Shown here piece after piece: positions 1 to 6,765 of a stretch of 8,855 bases of DNA (positions within the stretch are counted from its first letter, which is position 1; the number at the start of each line of letters is the position of its first letter). The notes below the pieces were generated by a model. That model had not been told where the DNA came from. It saw only the letters and a list, made by a program, of their open reading frames with translations, and ran no database searches. This DNA comes from Paludibacter sp. (GTDB lineage: Bacteria > Bacteroidota > Bacteroidia > Bacteroidales > Paludibacteraceae): contig JAITXR010000341.1 in assembly GCA_031284665.1 (NCBI GenBank), positions 1-8,855 of the forward strand, read 5' to 3'. The position numbers and the translations under genes are program-made.

Positions 1-1370
1 TATTTTTTCTCGCCGTTGATTACAACGTTTTTCAAAGTGAAATTAGTAATTAACGAAGTGTTAATTTCGCCTTGTTTGGCTTCGAGGTCGAGGTTTTCAA
101 AAGTAAAATCGGACAGGAAATAATTATCCGATGCACGAACATTGAACACGTTATTGCATTTCATTTTCATATTGCGCATAGTAATTTTACTTGAATACTG
201 TTTTGGTGGCTCTTGTCCTTTTAAGTCGGCAAATTGATTCCAAGGTTGCACAAAAATAAAGTTATTTACCTCGCCTGTGTTTTCTTCGACCGTAATATAT
301 TCGTAGTTTTGCGGTGTGTCGCCACGCATTTTGAGCCACAGTAGCCGTTCGGCGATTAAAACGTTATTGCGCCGTAAAATAATATTGTAGTTATGAATCG
401 ACTCACTGCCGCAAGTTAGCGTGCTATGACAATATCCATACGTATTATCTTCGATAATTATATTGCGATTTTCGCCATTATTAGGGTCTTGGTCGGCAGT
501 TGGTCCTTTGCCGCCTTTGAGCGCAATAGCGTCGTCGTTAACCGACATATAACAGTTTTTTACCAGCACGTTTTTACAGTTGTCTATATCAATTGCATCC
601 GAACTTGGCGCTTTGACACCGGAAGTTGGGGCATAAATTTGCAACCCAAGCAGTTTGATATTTTCGCATCTATAAATATGTGTTGTCCAGAAAGGCGAAT
701 TTTGCAAGCGCACATCCGACAGTTGCACATTATTACTGTTCGAAATATATACTAATCGAGGGCGTTGCTCGTCCATATTTGTGCAGCGTGGATTCCATTG
801 TCGCCGCAGCCAGAAGGCTTTCCAGTAGCGCAAACCGTTGCCGTTTATCGTTCCGTCGCCCGAAATTGTAAATCCGTCAACTTTATCGGCATTTACCAAA
901 GCGGCGTAATATTTCAGCGTTTGTCCTTCGATACGTGTCATCGTGATTTTGAAATCGGAAACATCGTCGCTGCCTTTTAGCACTGCTCCCTGTTGAAGAT
1001 GCAGGTGAGTTTTTGGCTTAAAAAATAGCGAGCCGCTGAGAAAAACTCCTTTCGGAACTATAATTACTCCACCGCCTTGTGTTTCGGCAAGGTCGATAAC
1101 TGCCTGAATTTTATCTGTTTGAACGATTGTACTGTCGTTTGCAACACCATAATCGCTAATTACATATTGTTTTCCAAGAGTGTTAATATCAGTTTTTTCG
1201 TTAGTCGAAAACCATTCGGGGATTTGAGTACCATCGGGGAAAAGATTTTTTGCAAGGGCTTCGGTTTTTTTGGCGTTTGCCTTGCGTTTAGTGCTGTTTT
1301 GCGCTACAGTAGTATTGGATAGCGAGATAAATAAAACAGCCAAAACGAGTAATTTTGAAAATGATTTCAT
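1..1370 (-). CDS. Secreted glycoside hydrolase family 28 (polygalacturonase / rhamnogalacturonidase-like), 3' edge at window start
   Basis: Reading the minus strand from the ATG at 1370-1368 gives 456 uninterrupted codons followed by the first two bases (TA) of the next, so the stop may lie exactly at the window edge. The protein opens with a Sec signal peptide (MKSFSKLLVLAVLFISLSN, cleavage near TVA-Q at about residue 23), so it should act in the periplasm or outside the cell. The body reads as a right-handed parallel beta-helix. The family 28 active-site blocks are recognisable in variant form: SSDAIDID (D258, D261), NDDAIALKGG (D279, D280), YCHSTLTCGSES (H315) and LWLKMR (K347, R349). Family 28 enzymes hydrolyse galacturonic-acid linkages in pectin or rhamnogalacturonan by inversion. 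The exact substrate cannot be read from sequence. The gene is transcribed away from sbcC and has its own -7 box 29-36 nt upstream of its start. The family call is firm; the substrate is open. Confidence 0.9.
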   Translation of the reverse strand, partial: MKSFSKLLVLAVLFISLSNTTVAQNSTKRKANAKKTEALAKNLFPDGTQIPEWFSTNEKTDINTLGKQYVISDYGVANDSTIVQTDKIQAVIDLAETQGGGVIIVPKGVFLSGSLFFKPKTHLHLQQGAVLKGSDDVSDFKITMTRIEGQTLKYYAALVNADKVDGFTISGDGTINGNGLRYWKAFWLRRQWNPRCTNMDEQRPRLVYISNSNNVQLSDVRLQNSPFWTTHIYRCENIKLLGLQIYAPTSGVKAPSSDAIDIDNCKNVLVKNCYMSVNDDAIALKGGKGPTADQDPNNGENRNIIIEDNTYGYCHSTLTCGSESIHNYNIILRRNNVLIAERLLWLKMRGDTPQNYEYITVEENTGEVNNFIFVQPWNQFADLKGQEPPKQYSSKITMRNMKMKCNNVFNVRASDNYFLSDFTFENLDLEAKQGEINTSLITNFTLKNVVINGEKK

Positions 1371-1398
1371 TGTGTATATTTTTAGATTAAAGTTTTTA

Positions 1399-1406
1399 CA
1401 AAGATA
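1399..1406 (-). promoter_or_regulatory. Bacteroidetes -7 box for the GH28 gene
   Basis: The minus strand reads TATCTTTG here, an exact match to the Bacteroidetes TAnnTTTG element. Transcription would start near 1393 and leave a leader of about 20-25 nt before the ATG at 1370. No good TTG-type -33 box lies 19-20 nt upstream, so the promoter may be weak or activator-dependent, which would fit a substrate-induced polysaccharide gene. That last point is inference. Confidence 0.5.
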
Positions 1407-1523
1407 ATTATTTGACGGAAAAGTATTATATTGTGGCTATAAAAAATTTTAAAATTTATTTTGACCGAATAATTCTAACAAGATTTTAAAATCCGCTCAC
1501 GCCGATTTCGATTGTTTCGGTGT

Positions 1524-1565
1524 AAACGTGTTACGTTTCCGAAATGTAACACGTTTGATTTTTTT
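1524..1565 (+). terminator. Long hairpin followed by a T7 tract (terminator-like)
   Basis: The arms AAACGTGTTAC (1524-1534) and GTAACACGTTT (1546-1556) are perfect inverted repeats. The sequence between them pairs further (one G-U, then three A-U pairs), giving a stem of about 15 bp with a CCG loop. Seven T follow at 1559-1565 on the plus strand only, which is the shape of an intrinsic terminator for plus-strand transcription. No plus-strand gene lies upstream in the window, so it may stop antisense transcription out of the hydrolase gene, or be an operator or dispersed palindrome instead. Confidence 0.45.
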
Positions 1566-1577
1566 AGAAAAAAACAG

Positions 1578-1608
1578 TGTGAAAATAACGATGATTATCT
1601 TACTTTTG
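1578..1608 (+). promoter_or_regulatory. Promoter for sbcC
   Basis: A TGTG box at 1578-1581 is followed after exactly 19 nt by TACTTTTG at 1601-1608, which matches TAnnTTTG perfectly. This is the Bacteroidetes primary sigma factor layout (TTTG, 19-20 nt, TAnnTTTG). Transcription would begin near 1615, giving a leader of about 145 nt before the sbcC start. It sits directly after the hairpin and T-tract, which would insulate it from upstream transcription. Confidence 0.6.
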
Positions 1609-1658
1609 TAAAATATTAAATATCTCAAAAAGCAGAACAAATCTTTGCTCTGTTTAAA

Positions 1659-1676
1659 AAGTTTGAGAAGTTTGAA
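1659..1676 (+). repeat. Two 9-nt units in the sbcC leader
   Basis: AAGTTTGAG at 1659-1667 is followed by AAGTTTGAA at 1668-1676 and a degenerate GAGTTAGCT. The 9-nt period and AAGTT core resemble tracts at 4502-4537 and, on the opposite strand, 4931-4957. Function unknown. Confidence 0.5.
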
Positions 1677-1758
1677 GAGTTAGCTAATTAGTAGTTTTGT
1701 CAATTCCTCAATTTCTAAATTTTACATTAACCCGTCTTTATTCTAAAATTATAAACAA

Positions 1759-4485
1759 ATGAAAATCCTTGCTATTCGCGGAAAAAATCTTGCCTCGCTC
1801 GAAAACGAATTTGAGATAGATTTCACTTGCGAGCCACTCGTTTCGGCGGGCATTTTTGCAATTACCGGACATACCGGCGCGGGAAAATCGACCTTGCTCG
1901 ATGCGCTCTGTCTGGCACTTTTTGATAACACGCCACGCCTCAAAAACGCAAGCGACAGAGTTACAATTGTTGATGTTGACGACAAAACTCTCTATCAAAA
2001 CGACAGCCGAAATATCCTCCGACGGGGTGCTGTGGAGGGTTTTGCCGAAGTTGATTTTTTGGCGGTAACAGGCGATAAAATCCGTGCGCGCTGGTATCTG
2101 GCGCGGGCTTACAAAAAGGCTACAGGCACTTTGGGGCAGGCAAATTTGAGTTTGGAAAATCTGACGCAACAAAATTTTTTCTACGGCACAAAAAAAGAAA
2201 TTTTGTCGGAAATATCGCGACTTGTAGGTTTGAGTTTTGAGCAATTTACTCGCGCCGTTTTGCTGGCACAAGGCGATTTTGCTACTTTTTTACAGGCAAA
2301 TTCTACCGAACGTGCCGACCTGCTCGAAAAACTTACAGGAACTGAAATTTATGCGCGTATTTCGGCTGAAATTTACCATAAAACTAAAAATGCAAAAATC
2401 GAAAAAGAATTTGTTGAAAATAATCTGAAAAATATTGCGCTGCTGTCCGCCGAAGAAATCGAGAATTTTACGCGCGAAAAATCAGAAATTGAACAAACTG
2501 AAAATCAGCAAGGAAAATTGCTTGAGGCAATAAAAGAAAAAATAAAGTGGATAGTTGATAAAAATTTGTTAAACAGTAATTTAGATACCGCAAAAAGCAG
2601 TTTAAAAACAATTAGCACCGAAATTGAAAGCGCCAAACAGCGACAAGAATATTTGGCGCAAAGCGAAAAGGCGCAGGAAATTCGCGATACATTCCGAAAA
2701 TTGCAGGAAAATTCAACGCAACTCGCCGAAAATACGAAAACTTTTGAATTGAATAAAAAAGATTTATCTACTCAAACTCAACTTTTGCAAACGGAAATTG
2801 AAAATCTTGCGGAAATCGAAATTCAATTTGAAAAAATCGAAAACTTTTGGAAATCAAAAAGTTCGGAAATATCTAATGCACAGGAACTTGACAATAAAAT
2901 TATTGAGGCTAAATCGCTTTTAAGCAATCTTGAAAAAGATTTTTCGCAAACAAAACAACGAGTTGATTTGGCTGAAAAGTCATTAAAAGAGAAACAAAAA
3001 CGCTTGGAAACGCTTCAAAAAGAGGATTTTACAGCCGATTTGGAAACGCTTGTTGCCGAACAAAACGACTATAATGCTTTGTTGACCACCGAAGTCAAAA
3101 CCTTGCGCGAACGTTTGCTGGCGGGCGTTCCGTGTCCGGTTTGCGGAAGTACGGAACATCCGATGCAAGGCATTTTTACCGAAAGTTTGGAAGAAAAAAC
3201 GCTGACTGAAAATAAAAAACGTGTTGCTGAAAAAATAAAATTATTGACCGAAAAAATTCAGTCTCAAAAAGATGAAATTATTACTTTGCAAGCGCAATTA
3301 TTGTCCGAAAGCCAGAATGTTACAACTTTGCAAAACGATTCTACAACAAAAAAACAGCAACTCGAAAAACAGCAAAGCGCACTCGCCGAATTGACCACGC
3401 AACGTTCAAAATTGATAGGTGGCGATACTGTCGAAAATTTCAGAAATCGCTACGAAAATAAGAAAAAAGAAATTTCGGATAAAAAAGATAAGTCGTTAAA
3501 AAACAAAGAATTAATTGTCAAACATCAATCCGAATTATCGGGTAAAATTTCGAATATCGAAAAATTAATTGCAAAATTAGAAAGTGAAATTTCAAATTTA
3601 GAAAGCGAAAAAAAATCTTGGCAAACGGCTCAAAATGGAATTTTTACTGACGATAAATTGACTGAAATTTTTCAAAAATCAACACAATGGCTCGAAAAAG
3701 AGCGAATTTTTTTGCAAACTTTACAAGACAAATTTACTTCGGCAAACGCTACACTTGCTGAGCGACAAAAAAATTTCGACGAACATTTTCTTAAATCCTC
3801 TAAGCCCGAAAACGAAACTGAAACGCAAGAATATCTTGTTGAAAACCAATCAGATACAGATAAAAAATTAGCGGAATTGAGTAGCCAAAAAACCGAAATT
3901 ACCGTAAAGTTGCAACAAAACACCGAAAATCTCAAACTTTCGGAACGTTATGCTAACGAACTGAAAATAAAGCAAGCAATTTACGAAGATTGGGCAAAAT
4001 TAGACGCTTTGCTTGGCTCGGCAACCGGCACTAAATTCAAAAAAATTGTGCAGGAATATTCGCTCGATTATCTGCTGGCATACGCCAACCTGCATCTGCA
4101 AACTCTCACGCAACGCTATGAACTACAACGCATTACCGACACTTTGGCTTTGCAGGTTGTAGATAAAGATATGCTCAACGAACTGCGCTCGGTACATTCG
4201 CTTTCGGGTGGTGAAAGTTTTTTGGTGTCGTTGGCTTTGGCTTTGGGCTTGTCGTCGCTATCGTCGAACAGGATGAAAATTGAGTCGCTTTTTATCGACG
4301 AAGGTTTTGGCTCGCTCGATGCCGACACTTTGCGCGTAGCAATCGATGCGCTCGAAAATTTGCAAACGCAAGGTAGAAAAATAGGCGTAATTTCGCACGT
4401 TGCCGAAATGACCGAACGCATTACAACTCAAATTTGCGTAACAAAAGCCCCAAACGGAAAAAGCAAAGTGCTGATAAAAGGGTGA
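1759..4485 (+). CDS. sbcC: SbcC/Rad50-type SMC-like ATPase, nuclease complex subunit
   Basis: This 908-residue protein has the full layout of SbcC, the ATPase of the SbcCD (Rad50-Mre11) nuclease that opens hairpins and processes DNA ends. The N-terminal ATPase half carries Walker A GHTGAGKST (37-45, K43) and the Q-loop block LLAQGDFATFLQ (Q171). A long Lys/Glu-rich coiled coil runs from about 195 to 450, then the zinc hook CPVC (C459, C462), then the returning coil to about 745. The C-terminal half holds the ABC signature LSGGE (815-819), Walker B LFIDE (844-848), D-loop SLD (852-854) and the switch histidine H880. The length is somewhat below the roughly 1,050 residues of the E. coli protein, because of a shorter coil. 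No sbcD lies on either side: upstream is a divergent hydrolase and downstream 628 nt of non-coding DNA, so it appears to be a single-gene transcript. The ATG follows an A-rich stretch (ATAAACAA), typical of this phylum. Confidence 0.95.
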   Translation: MKILAIRGKNLASLENEFEIDFTCEPLVSAGIFAITGHTGAGKSTLLDALCLALFDNTPRLKNASDRVTIVDVDDKTLYQNDSRNILRRGAVEGFAEVDFLAVTGDKIRARWYLARAYKKATGTLGQANLSLENLTQQNFFYGTKKEILSEISRLVGLSFEQFTRAVLLAQGDFATFLQANSTERADLLEKLTGTEIYARISAEIYHKTKNAKIEKEFVENNLKNIALLSAEEIENFTREKSEIEQTENQQGKLLEAIKEKIKWIVDKNLLNSNLDTAKSSLKTISTEIESAKQRQEYLAQSEKAQEIRDTFRKLQENSTQLAENTKTFELNKKDLSTQTQLLQTEIENLAEIEIQFEKIENFWKSKSSEISNAQELDNKIIEAKSLLSNLEKDFSQTKQRVDLAEKSLKEKQKRLETLQKEDFTADLETLVAEQNDYNALLTTEVKTLRERLLAGVPCPVCGSTEHPMQGIFTESLEEKTLTENKKRVAEKIKLLTEKIQSQKDEIITLQAQLLSESQNVTTLQNDSTTKKQQLEKQQSALAELTTQRSKLIGGDTVENFRNRYENKKKEISDKKDKSLKNKELIVKHQSELSGKISNIEKLIAKLESEISNLESEKKSWQTAQNGIFTDDKLTEIFQKSTQWLEKERIFLQTLQDKFTSANATLAERQKNFDEHFLKSSKPENETETQEYLVENQSDTDKKLAELSSQKTEITVKLQQNTENLKLSERYANELKIKQAIYEDWAKLDALLGSATGTKFKKIVQEYSLDYLLAYANLHLQTLTQRYELQRITDTLALQVVDKDMLNELRSVHSLSGGESFLVSLALALGLSSLSSNRMKIESLFIDEGFGSLDADTLRVAIDALENLQTQGRKIGVISHVAEMTERITTQICVTKAPNGKSKVLIKG

Positions 4486-4501
4486 AAAGGGGGTTTTAAA
4501 A

Positions 4502-4537
4502 TTTGAATGGTTTGATAGGTTTGAATGGTTTGACGCT
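4502..4537 (+). repeat. 9-nt tandem repeat, four units
   Basis: TTTGAATGG (4502-4510), TTTGATAGG (4511-4519), TTTGAATGG (4520-4528) and TTTGACGCT (4529-4537) lie head to tail just after the sbcC stop. The last unit is degenerate. Confidence 0.75.
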
Positions 4538-4620
4538 CCAATTCTGTCGGAATAAGTTTTGCAATCGGCATACTATGCTTGATTATCAAAGAATTACGCC
4601 ACAAAGATACAAACAAATTT

Positions 4621-4684
4621 TCAAAATTGTAATATGTATTGATAGATTTTTCAAAATTATTGTATAATATGTTGATAGATTTTT
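4621..4684 (+). repeat. Diverged direct repeat of about 30 nt
   Basis: Copy one (4621-4650) and copy two (4651-4684) both begin TCAAAATT and end TTGATAGATTTT, with a GTA/TAT-rich middle that differs by a few bases and a 4-nt insertion. They are directly adjacent. No role is evident. Confidence 0.6.
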
Positions 4685-4738
4685 ATATTTCCACTCGCGG
4701 CATTACAAATCTGAGCGCGAATAATCATAAATATATTA

Positions 4739-4781
4739 CATTACGAAAAATTTCGTTACGAAATTTTTCGTAATGATTTTT
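4739..4781 (+). terminator. Perfect 17-bp palindrome with T5 tract, possible sbcC terminator
   Basis: The arm at 4739-4755 (CATTACGAAAAATTTCG) is exactly complementary to 4759-4775, with a TTA loop. Five T follow at 4777-4781 on the plus strand. It could end sbcC transcription about 255 nt after the stop codon. The stem is AT-rich, and the two halves are also near-direct repeats (TTACG, then A/T8, then CG), so a protein-binding palindrome or mobile palindromic repeat is an alternative. Confidence 0.45.
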
Positions 4782-4820
4782 CCACCCTAAAATAGGTAAA
4801 AAAATCGTTAATCACTATAT

Positions 4821-4896
4821 CAGGATTTTCAGGATTTTAAGATGAACAGGATAAGAAACGGGCTGCACAAGTTCAGTCCGTTTCTTATCATCTTAA
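4821..4896 (+). repeat. CAGGAT repeats leading into a long bulged hairpin
   Basis: CAGGATTTT occurs twice in tandem (4821-4829 and 4830-4838), and CAGGAT again at 4847-4852. The arms GATAAGAAACGGGCTG (4850-4865) and CAGTCCGTTTCTTATC (4874-4889) pair over 16 bp with one G-U and an 8-nt loop. Outside them TTAAGAT (4837-4843) pairs with ATCTTAA (4890-4896) around a 6-nt left bulge, giving a stem of 23 pairs. No T-tract follows, so a terminator is unlikely. From memory, CAGGATTTT-type words are common in Bacteroidota spacers, which suggests a dispersed palindromic repeat. Confidence 0.6.
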
Positions 4897-4930
4897 TCAA
4901 TAAAATCAAATAAATCAAAGTCCATACAAC

Positions 4931-4957
4931 ACTTCCCTAACTTCTTTAACTTCTCTA
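4931..4957 (-). repeat. 9-nt tandem repeat, three units
   Basis: On the plus strand ACTTCCCTA, ACTTCTTTA and ACTTCTCTA follow head to tail, trailing into TATTCTATA and TTCTATCTT. On the minus strand the units contain GAAGT, close to the AAGTTTGAG units in the sbcC leader but in the opposite orientation. Confidence 0.6.
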
Positions 4958-4993
4958 TATTCTATATTCTATCTTCTAACATTATAATTTTCC

Positions 4994-5018
4994 GAAGTTT
5001 ATAAACTTTATAAACTTC
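4994..5018. promoter_or_regulatory. Perfect palindrome just upstream of the mmd promoter, candidate operator
   Basis: GAAGTTTATAAA (4994-5005) and TTTATAAACTTC (5007-5018) are perfect inverted repeats around a single C. The palindrome ends 4 nt before the -33 box of the mmd promoter, a usual place for an activator or repressor site. No regulator gene is in the window. Overlap with the 9-nt repeat family means it could also be a repeat by-product. Confidence 0.35.
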
Positions 5019-5022
5019 TATT

Positions 5023-5053
5023 GTTGAATATCAAATAAAAAATATTACCTTTG
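5023..5053 (+). promoter_or_regulatory. Promoter of the mmdADCB operon
   Basis: GTTG at 5023-5026, a 19-nt spacer and TACCTTTG at 5046-5053 form a near-perfect Bacteroidetes promoter. Transcription would start near 5060, leaving an A-rich leader of about 55 nt before the mmdA ATG at 5114. No other good promoter is seen inside the operon, so all four genes are probably expressed from here. Confidence 0.75.
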
Positions 5054-5113
5054 CAGTCTGAAAAAATAATATCAAAAAAACTAATAAATTCTAAAAAAAC
5101 TTAAAAACAAAGT

Positions 5114-6682
5114 ATGTCAACTATTGAAAATCAAAACAAAGTGAAGCAACTTATTGATTTAAGGGCAAAAGCACGTCTCGGTGGCGGTCAAAAACGTATT
5201 GACACACAGCATGCAAAAGGTAAATTTACTGCCCGCGAACGAATCGAAATGTTGCTCGACGAAGGTTCATTCGAAGAAATGGATATGTTCGTAACTCACC
5301 GTTGTAACAACTTCGGGATGGAAAAAGAGAGTTATCTCGGCGATGGCGTTGTAGTCGGACACGGCACAATCGACGGTCGTATGGTATGCGTTTTTGCCCA
5401 GGATTTTACTGTTTTTGGTGGCTCGCTATCCGAAACTATGTCGCTGAAAATCTGCAAAGTAATGGATTTGGCGATGAAATTGGGCGCACCAATTATCGGC
5501 ATTAACGATTCCGGTGGCGCGCGTATTCAGGAAGGCTCGAATGCACTTGCCGGATATTCCGAAATTTTTGAGCGCAACATTCTTGCTTCGGGCGTAGTGC
5601 CGCAAATCTCGCTTATCTTTGGTCCTTGCGCCGGTGGTGCGGTTTATTCACCTGCTCTGACTGACTTTATTATGATGACCGAGCAAAATTCGTATATGTT
5701 TATTACCGGTCCAAAAGTTGTGAAATCGGTTACAGGCGAAGATGTTACCGTTGACGAACTTGGTGGTGCAAATATGCACTCACGTAAATCTGGTGTGGCA
5801 CATTTCAAATCGGCTTCGGAGGCTGAATGTCTGGCTTTGACTCGCCGTTTGGTGTCGTTTATCCCGCAAAATAATGTTGAGGATGCTCCGCTTATTGAGT
5901 GTAACGACCCTATTAACCGTCTGGAAGATAGCCTCAATTCGCTTGTTCCCGAAAATCCAAACAAGCCGTACGATATGAAAGAAATTATATCGGCGATTGT
6001 GGATAATGGCGATTATCTCGAAGTTCAAGCGCTTTATGCACAAAATATTATCTGCTGTTTTGCTCGTTTCAACGGTGTTTCGACAGGTATTATTGCCAAT
6101 CAACCCAAATTTTTGGCAGGCGTTCTCGATTGCGATTCTTCGCGCAAAGCAGCACGCTTTGTTCGTTTTTGCGACGCTTTCAACATTCCAATTCTCACTT
6201 TGGTTGACGTTCCGGGATTTTTGCCGGGTACAGGTCAGGAGTATTCGGGTATTATCACTCACGGCGCAAAACTGATGTTCGCTTACGGCGAGGCAACTGT
6301 GCCAAAAGTTACTGTTACTATTCGCAAATCCTACGGCGGCGCACATATCGTAATGAGTTGTAAGCAATTGCGTGGCGATTTTAACTACGCTTGGCCTAAC
6401 GCCGAAATCGCAGTTATGGGTGCATCCGGTGCTATCGAAGTACTTGAAGGCAAAAACATTGCAGCAATCGCTGATGCCGAAGAGAAAAAGCAGTTTATTT
6501 TCGATAAGGAAACCGAATATAAGGAAAAATTTGCAAATCCGTATCAAGCAGCGTCATTGGGTTATATCGACGACGTTATCGAGCCACGTAATACACGTTT
6601 CCGTGTTATTCGCGCTTTCCAAGCCTTGCAGACAAAAAAAATCAGCAATCCGATGAAAAAACACGATAATATTCCGCTGTAA
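5114..6682 (+). CDS. mmdA: Methylmalonyl-CoA decarboxylase alpha subunit (carboxyltransferase)
   Basis: This 522-residue protein belongs to the acyl-CoA carboxyltransferase family (AccD/PccB fold, two crotonase-like halves). It transfers the carboxyl of (S)-methylmalonyl-CoA to the biotin of MmdC, releasing propionyl-CoA in the cytoplasm. The N-terminal half contains GGARIQEG (134-141) and [12 protein letters not shown] (169-180), glycine-rich loops that form an oxyanion hole in this family. The C-terminal half contains [12 protein letters not shown] (366-377), YGGAHIVM (407-414) and [17 protein letters not shown], its carboxybiotin-side counterparts. Alone it could be mistaken for the beta subunit of propionyl-CoA carboxylase. 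The OadG-like, biotin-carrier and OadB genes downstream, and the absence of a biotin carboxylase, make the decarboxylase the better call. It is the first gene after the promoter at 5023-5053. Length and motifs are normal, and the ATG follows an A-rich leader. Confidence 0.92.
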   Translation: MSTIENQNKVKQLIDLRAKARLGGGQKRIDTQHAKGKFTARERIEMLLDEGSFEEMDMFVTHRCNNFGMEKESYLGDGVVVGHGTIDGRMVCVFAQDFTVFGGSLSETMSLKICKVMDLAMKLGAPIIGINDSGGARIQEGSNALAGYSEIFERNILASGVVPQISLIFGPCAGGAVYSPALTDFIMMTEQNSYMFITGPKVVKSVTGEDVTVDELGGANMHSRKSGVAHFKSASEAECLALTRRLVSFIPQNNVEDAPLIECNDPINRLEDSLNSLVPENPNKPYDMKEIISAIVDNGDYLEVQALYAQNIICCFARFNGVSTGIIANQPKFLAGVLDCDSSRKAARFVRFCDAFNIPILTLVDVPGFLPGTGQEYSGIITHGAKLMFAYGEATVPKVTVTIRKSYGGAHIVMSCKQLRGDFNYAWPNAEIAVMGASGAIEVLEGKNIAAIADAEEKKQFIFDKETEYKEKFANPYQAASLGYIDDVIEPRNTRFRVIRAFQALQTKKISNPMKKHDNIPL

Positions 6683-6710
6683 TTAATTAAAAAAATAAAA
6701 AATAAGATTA

Positions 6711-6743
6711 TACGGTTTTATGAATTTTAATTGTAAAATCGTA
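6711..6743 (+). other. Intercistronic stem-loop between mmdA and mmdD
   Basis: TACGGTTTTA (6711-6720) and TAAAATCGTA (6734-6743) can pair over 10 bp with one G-U and a 13-nt loop. It sits in the only sizeable gap of the operon (83 nt) and lacks a following T-tract, so it is more likely an RNA-processing or stability element than a terminator. It may also be chance in such AT-rich DNA. Confidence 0.3.
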
Positions 6744-6765
6744 AATCATAAATTGTAAATAAATT

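Larger units (their letters stand above)
1371..1758. other. Divergent intergenic region, non-coding
   Basis: This 388-nt AT-rich gap separates the hydrolase (minus) from sbcC (plus). I see no convincing gene in it. It holds a -7 box facing the hydrolase, a long hairpin with a T-tract, a promoter facing sbcC and a short 9-nt repeat tract, all listed separately. A weaker imperfect hairpin (12-nt arms 1630-1641 and 1644-1655, two imperfect positions) lies in the presumed sbcC leader, which would be roughly 145 nt long. Confidence 0.7.
4486..5113. other. Repeat- and palindrome-rich intergenic region, non-coding
   Basis: This 628-nt stretch between sbcC and mmdA shows no gene I can support. In order it contains a 9-nt tandem tract (4502-4537), a diverged pair of repeats of about 30 nt (4621-4684), a perfect 17-bp palindrome with T-tract (4739-4781), three CAGGAT words running into a bulged hairpin (4821-4896), a second 9-nt tract (4931-4957), a 12-bp palindrome (4994-5018) and the mmd promoter (5023-5053). 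Such density of simple repeats suggests a spacer where dispersed repeats have accumulated. Confidence 0.7.

Noticed and set aside
426..980. Plus-strand open frames inside the hydrolase region
   Set aside because: The minus-strand reading gives a continuous 456-codon family 28 protein with a signal peptide; the plus-strand frames overlap each other and look like nothing known.
4428..4616. Minus-strand 62-codon frame with a TATCTTTG box at 4602-4609
   Set aside because: The -7-like box is an exact match, but there is no -33 box at 19-20 nt, the frame starts upstream of any transcript the box could give, it runs through the 9-nt repeats and overlaps the sbcC end; probably chance or a gene remnant.
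4502..4684. Possible small CRISPR array
   Set aside because: The units are 9 nt or an adjacent diverged pair, with no unique spacers between constant repeats and no cas genes.
4486..5113. Insertion sequence remnant
   Set aside because: No transposase fragment, terminal inverted repeats at the ends or target duplication could be recognised; only short repeats and local palindromes.
5780..6547. 255-codon open frame antisense to mmdA
   Set aside because: It lies wholly within the well-supported mmdA gene, has Cys/Phe/Arg-rich composition, no recognisable domain and no promoter; it is a by-product of mmdA codon use.
5114..6682. mmdA as propionyl-CoA carboxylase beta subunit
   Set aside because: Family similarity allows it, but there is no biotin carboxylase gene and the downstream OadG-, carrier- and OadB-type genes give the mmdADCB order of a decarboxylase.
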